Of a stretch of DNA of 22,826 bases, positions 20,747 through 22,826 are shown in pieces. The first letter of the stretch is position 1; each line of letters starts with the position of its first letter. The translations under genes were made by a program, and so were the position numbers. The notes under the pieces were generated by a model. The model worked only from the letters and a program-made list of their open reading frames with translations, did no database searches and was not told the origin of the DNA. The stretch comes from a virus, in the IMG/VR virus record IMGVR_UViG_3300037235_000236, positions 1-22,826 of that record. The stretch is one strand, 5' to 3'.

Positions 20747-20861
20747 GGCGATACCTCCAAAAGTGGACGACGGGACTCTGAGCTTCCCGGCGTGCTCTCA
20801 GTGGCATCGCCAGCGCCCTTGCGGGCCGGTCAGCCCCGCGAAGGCTGCCGCGGTGGGGATG
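20747..20861. promoter_or_regulatory. 115-base leader of the major capsid gene
   Basis: This is the largest gap in the head operon, where other genes overlap. It contains the GGAGGT site (20753-20758) and short stems: CTGAG (20778-20782) with CTCAG (20797-20801), and GCGGG (20821-20825) with CCCGC (20835-20839). Such leaders can raise capsid expression through a promoter or message processing. I see no convincing -10 and -35 pair. Confidence 0.4.
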
Positions 20862-21425
20862 TTAGCGCTTGTTGACCGCCTGCCTGATGACGGCGTTGAA
20901 CGGGGCGTCGGGGTCGGTCGTGCCCGGCGGCCGCATGCCGCCGTCGCCGTTACCTCGAGGCGGGCCTGGCGGCGGGGGCGGCGGCCCGCCGTTGCCCGTG
21001 CCGGCTAGGTAGGGCCGCGCCGTCAGGAGCTCGTCGAGCTGGGTCGTGGCCGCGGCGGCGTCGAAGGCCCCGTCGGCGCCCATGATCTTGGCCTGGTCGA
21101 CGTACCGGGCGGCGTCGTCGGGGTCGTGCAGGCGCTTGGCCGCCAGCACCCGCAGCTCGGCCAGGGCCAGCACCTTTCCCTGCTCGGCCTTCATGGCCGC
21201 CCGGGCCTCGTCGGCGCCGGCCATGCGGGCCTGGGACAGGGCCGCGGCTTGGTTGTCCTTGTCCTGCTGCAGCTGGGCCACCAGGGCGTCGTGGCCCCGT
21301 TGCTTCTGGCGCAGGGCACCCAGGTCGGTGTTCAGCTGCTTGAGTGCGGCGTCCTTTTCAGCGATGGCCGTGTCCCGCTCAGCCAGGGCGGCCTGGGCCG
21401 CCCTCAGGTCCTCCTCGAGGCCCAT
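20862..21425 (-). CDS. Capsid scaffolding protein
   Basis: This 187-aa protein starts at ATG 21425 with AGGAGG eight bases upstream, inside the end of the preceding small gene. Residues 1-70 form a long Ala/Glu/Gln-rich coiled coil (EEDLRAAQAALAERDTA and onwards). Residues 85-140 contain helical segments with DPDDAARYVDQAKIM and ELLTARPYL, a pattern typical of actinobacteriophage scaffolds. A Gly/Pro linker (142-158, six prolines in a row) leads to a basic end (PFNAVIRQAVNKR) suited to binding the capsid protein. It guides procapsid assembly and is absent from mature virions. Position directly before the capsid gene confirms the call. Confidence 0.88.
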   Translation of the reverse strand: MGLEEDLRAAQAALAERDTAIAEKDAALKQLNTDLGALRQKQRGHDALVAQLQQDKDNQAAALSQARMAGADEARAAMKAEQGKVLALAELRVLAAKRLHDPDDAARYVDQAKIMGADGAFDAAAATTQLDELLTARPYLAGTGNGGPPPPPPGPPRGNGDGGMRPPGTTDPDAPFNAVIRQAVNKR

Positions 21426-21429
21426 CTGG

Positions 21430-21588
21430 TCATCCTCCTTTTTGGGCCTGGCGCTGCTCGGCGAGCCGCCAGAAGCGCAGGCAGTTGAGACAGGTGGCCA
21501 GCTCGACGTCGTCGGTCAGGTCGCCCTGTTGGCCGCAGTAGCTGAGGCCCGTAGTGGCCTTGCGCAGGTGGACCCGCTTGGGCGCCAA
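21430..21588 (-). CDS. Small Cys-containing protein, 52 aa, possible zinc binder
   Basis: This short frame fills the gap between the MuF-like and scaffold genes. TTG 21588 follows directly on the previous TGA and is the first possible start in frame. The protein begins LAPKRVHLRKATTGLSYC and contains Cys18, then TCLNCLRFW (Cys33, Cys36). With His7 this gives a plausible zinc-knuckle set, and similar tiny HL...C...C..C proteins are common in actinobacteriophages. Its last codons hold the AGGAGG of the scaffold gene, so it may tune scaffold translation. The alternative frame from GTG 21592 is Arg/Pro-rich and looks like a shadow. No function is known. Confidence 0.65.
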   Translation of the reverse strand: MAPKRVHLRKATTGLSYCGQQGDLTDDVELATCLNCLRFWRLAEQRQAQKGG

Positions 21589-22182
21589 TCACAGCACCGG
21601 TTCGACCGAGCAGTTGCACCCCGGGTGGATCTCCATGGCGTCACCCGAGGCGACCTCGACGTCGGCCAGGGCCACGCAGAACTCGCAGCCGTCGCCGGCG
21701 AGTACTCGGTGGTAGCGGACCCCGGTCCCCTCGGTGAGGGCGGACATGGCCCGGGTCTGGGCGATGGCCAGCTCGGTGTCGGCCTTGCGCGCCACGTCGT
21801 TGCGGGCCTGGGCGATGGCCTCGGCGAAGGCCACGCCGGCGCCGAGCGCGGCCCACATGGAGAACGCCGGCGTGCGCCAGGCGCTCGGGTCGTCCTCGAG
21901 CACCTCGTCCTCGTCGAGGCCTCGGTAGGGGATGCGGGCCACCACCGCCAGGTAGCCGCCCAGCGCGCCCACCAGGCCGCGCTGGGCCGCCCGGCTGAGC
22001 GGCGCCGCCCGGGCCGCGAACACCTCGGCCAGCTCGCCGTCCTCGTCGTCGTCGTCCTCCCAGTCGATGTCGTCCCACTCGTCGTCGAGGGCGTTCTCCA
22101 GGCCCCGCCGGATAGCGGCCCCTTGGCGGGCGTAGAGGCGGGAGGCGGCTGTCTGGACCTGGGGAGGGACGACCAGGGCCAT
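21589..22182 (-). CDS. MuF-like minor capsid / head morphogenesis protein
   Basis: This 197-aa protein starts at ATG 22182, overlapping the portal stop by one base (TGATG). Its C-terminus has the signature of MuF-like proteins: GDGCEFCVALAD (Cys166, Cys169) and IHPGCNCSVEP (His186, Cys189, Cys191), a probable metal site. The helical middle (108-150, FAEAIAQARNDVARKADTE) also fits. MuF proteins bind near the portal and are packaged in small number. An unusually acidic stretch at about 33-50 (DDEWDDIDWEDDDDEDGE) separates the N-terminal helix from the rest. Typical MuF proteins are longer, so this is a compact form. No toxin domain is attached. Confidence 0.82.
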   Translation of the reverse strand: MALVVPPQVQTAASRLYARQGAAIRRGLENALDDEWDDIDWEDDDDEDGELAEVFAARAAPLSRAAQRGLVGALGGYLAVVARIPYRGLDEDEVLEDDPSAWRTPAFSMWAALGAGVAFAEAIAQARNDVARKADTELAIAQTRAMSALTEGTGVRYHRVLAGDGCEFCVALADVEVASGDAMEIHPGCNCSVEPVL

Positions 22183-22826
22183 CAGGGCACCTCGGGCGGC
22201 ACCGGCGGCGCAGGGGGCTGCTCGGGGCCTGGAGGTAGGGCCAGGGCGGCCAGGAAGGCTTGCTCGGCCAGCATCTCGCGGAAGCGGGAGATCTGCTGGG
22301 GCGAGTAGCCGAGGTCCTCCCACAGCTGCTGTATGGGGACGTCGAGCGCCTTCTTCTTGAGCGTGGCGTCGACGTGCTCGCCCTCGGTGCGGCTCTCGGG
22401 GTCGGCCCAGATGGTTTCGGCCGCCCGGTAGTCGGCCCGGTCGTCGCCGAGTACTCGGAACGACAGGCGGATGACCTCTTCCCACGCCTCTGAAAAGTGG
22501 CGCATCTTTCTTTTCGCTTTGGCCACCAGGCCCGTCTCAGCCGCCTTGATCGACTCGCCCGAGGGGAACTGACCGGACAGGTAGAAGTAATGGGGCGGCG
22601 TGCGGGTCTGGCTGGCGATGTGCTGGACGAGCATCTCGGTCGACTTCACGTAGGCGGTGAGGTCGGTGGCGGCGAACTCGCCGAACTTGACGTCGGGGTT
22701 CTCGGCCATCCAGAGGCGGTCGACGGCGGCCTTGAACGGCTCCACCGGGGCGTCGGTGTCGGGGTCGCGGGGGATGTCCATGCCCGTGACCCAGCGCTGG
22801 CGGAAGGCGCCGAACTCGCTGGCCAC
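22182..22826 (-). CDS. Portal protein, C-terminal 214 residues (partial)
   Basis: The frame is open to the right edge, so the gene is cut by the window and its start is not seen. The sequence matches the SPP1 gp6-like portal family: VDRLWMAENPDVKFGEFAA, then YVKSTEMLVQHIASQTRTPP, YFYLSGQFPSGESIKAAETG (a hallmark segment) and KAKRKMRHFSEAWEEVIRLS. The end is Ala/Pro-rich (PPGPEQPPAPPVPPEVP). The portal is the dodecameric ring through which DNA enters and leaves the head. A terminase gene would be expected just beyond the right edge. It is coupled to the MuF-like gene by a one-base overlap. Confidence 0.88.
   Translation of the reverse strand: MASEFGAFRQRWVTGMDIPRDPDTDAPVEPFKAAVDRLWMAENPDVKFGEFAATDLTAYVKSTEMLVQHIASQTRTPPHYFYLSGQFPSGESIKAAETGLVAKAKRKMRHFSEAWEEVIRLSFRVLGDDRADYRAAETIWADPESRTEGEHVDATLKKKALDVPIQQLWEDLGYSPQQISRFREMLAEQAFLAALALPPGPEQPPAPPVPPEVP

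Noticed and set aside
21404-21619. 71-codon frame overlapping the 52-aa Cys protein
   Set aside because: Arg/Pro-rich product with no start site; it runs across both neighbouring gene junctions.
1-22826. tRNA genes, insertion sequences, a toxin-antitoxin pair or a defence system
   Set aside because: Looked for and not seen: no tRNA-like cloverleaf, transposase motif or known defence domain was recognised by eye.

Overview
The window looks like a large part of a temperate, tailed (siphovirus-type) phage or prophage of a GC-rich actinobacterium. Evidence: very high GC, GTG and TTG starts, gene ends that nearly all overlap by 1-4 bases (ATGA, GTGA, TGATG), and a head-to-tail gene order typical of actinobacteriophages. 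The host class is inferred. The threonine-rich TTTTEAP repeats in one secreted protein resemble secreted proteins of Acidimicrobiia, but this is only a hint. Every gene I accept is on the minus strand except a serine integrase on the plus strand, so the late operon reads from right to left.

Layout in transcription order. Head module (22826 to 18349): end of an SPP1 gp6-like portal (cut by the window edge), MuF-like minor capsid protein, 52-aa Cys protein, scaffold, HK97-fold major capsid protein, small PKD-domain protein, then head-tail adaptor, stopper and HK97-gp10-like connector. Tail module (18352 to 8119): tail terminator, major tail protein with a C-terminal Ig-like (IPT/TIG) domain, two overlapping tail-assembly chaperone frames, a 1133-aa tape measure with a 44-residue internal period, distal tail protein, a ReqiPepy6 Gp37-like hub protein, and three tandem paralogous receptor-end tail proteins. 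Lysis and fibre module (8108 to 4630): two small proteins, a PGRP-type amidase, a two-TM holin-like protein, a baseplate-like protein and a collagen-like tail fibre.

The accessory stretch (4533 to 2648) encodes a secreted, threonine-rich, mucin-like protein and three small single-TM proteins. It also holds several strong GC-rich hairpins, two of which share the same stem sequence and bracket two of the membrane ORFs. A 211-aa gene of unknown role (2602 to 1967) meets the integrase (537-1970) tail to tail, their stop codons sharing one CTAG. Left of the integrase, across a short divergent intergenic region that may hold the integrase promoter, an operator and possibly attP, another minus-strand operon begins (430 to the left edge).

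The genes form one virion assembly line followed by host lysis, then lysogeny and probable host-modification functions. I see no defence system, CRISPR array, tRNA or insertion sequence. The most unusual material is the secreted mucin-like protein with its neighbouring hairpins, the cysteine-free integrase zinc-ribbon region, and the many virion proteins carrying Ig-like, PKD or collagen-like domains. All family calls come from reading the sequences, not from searches.
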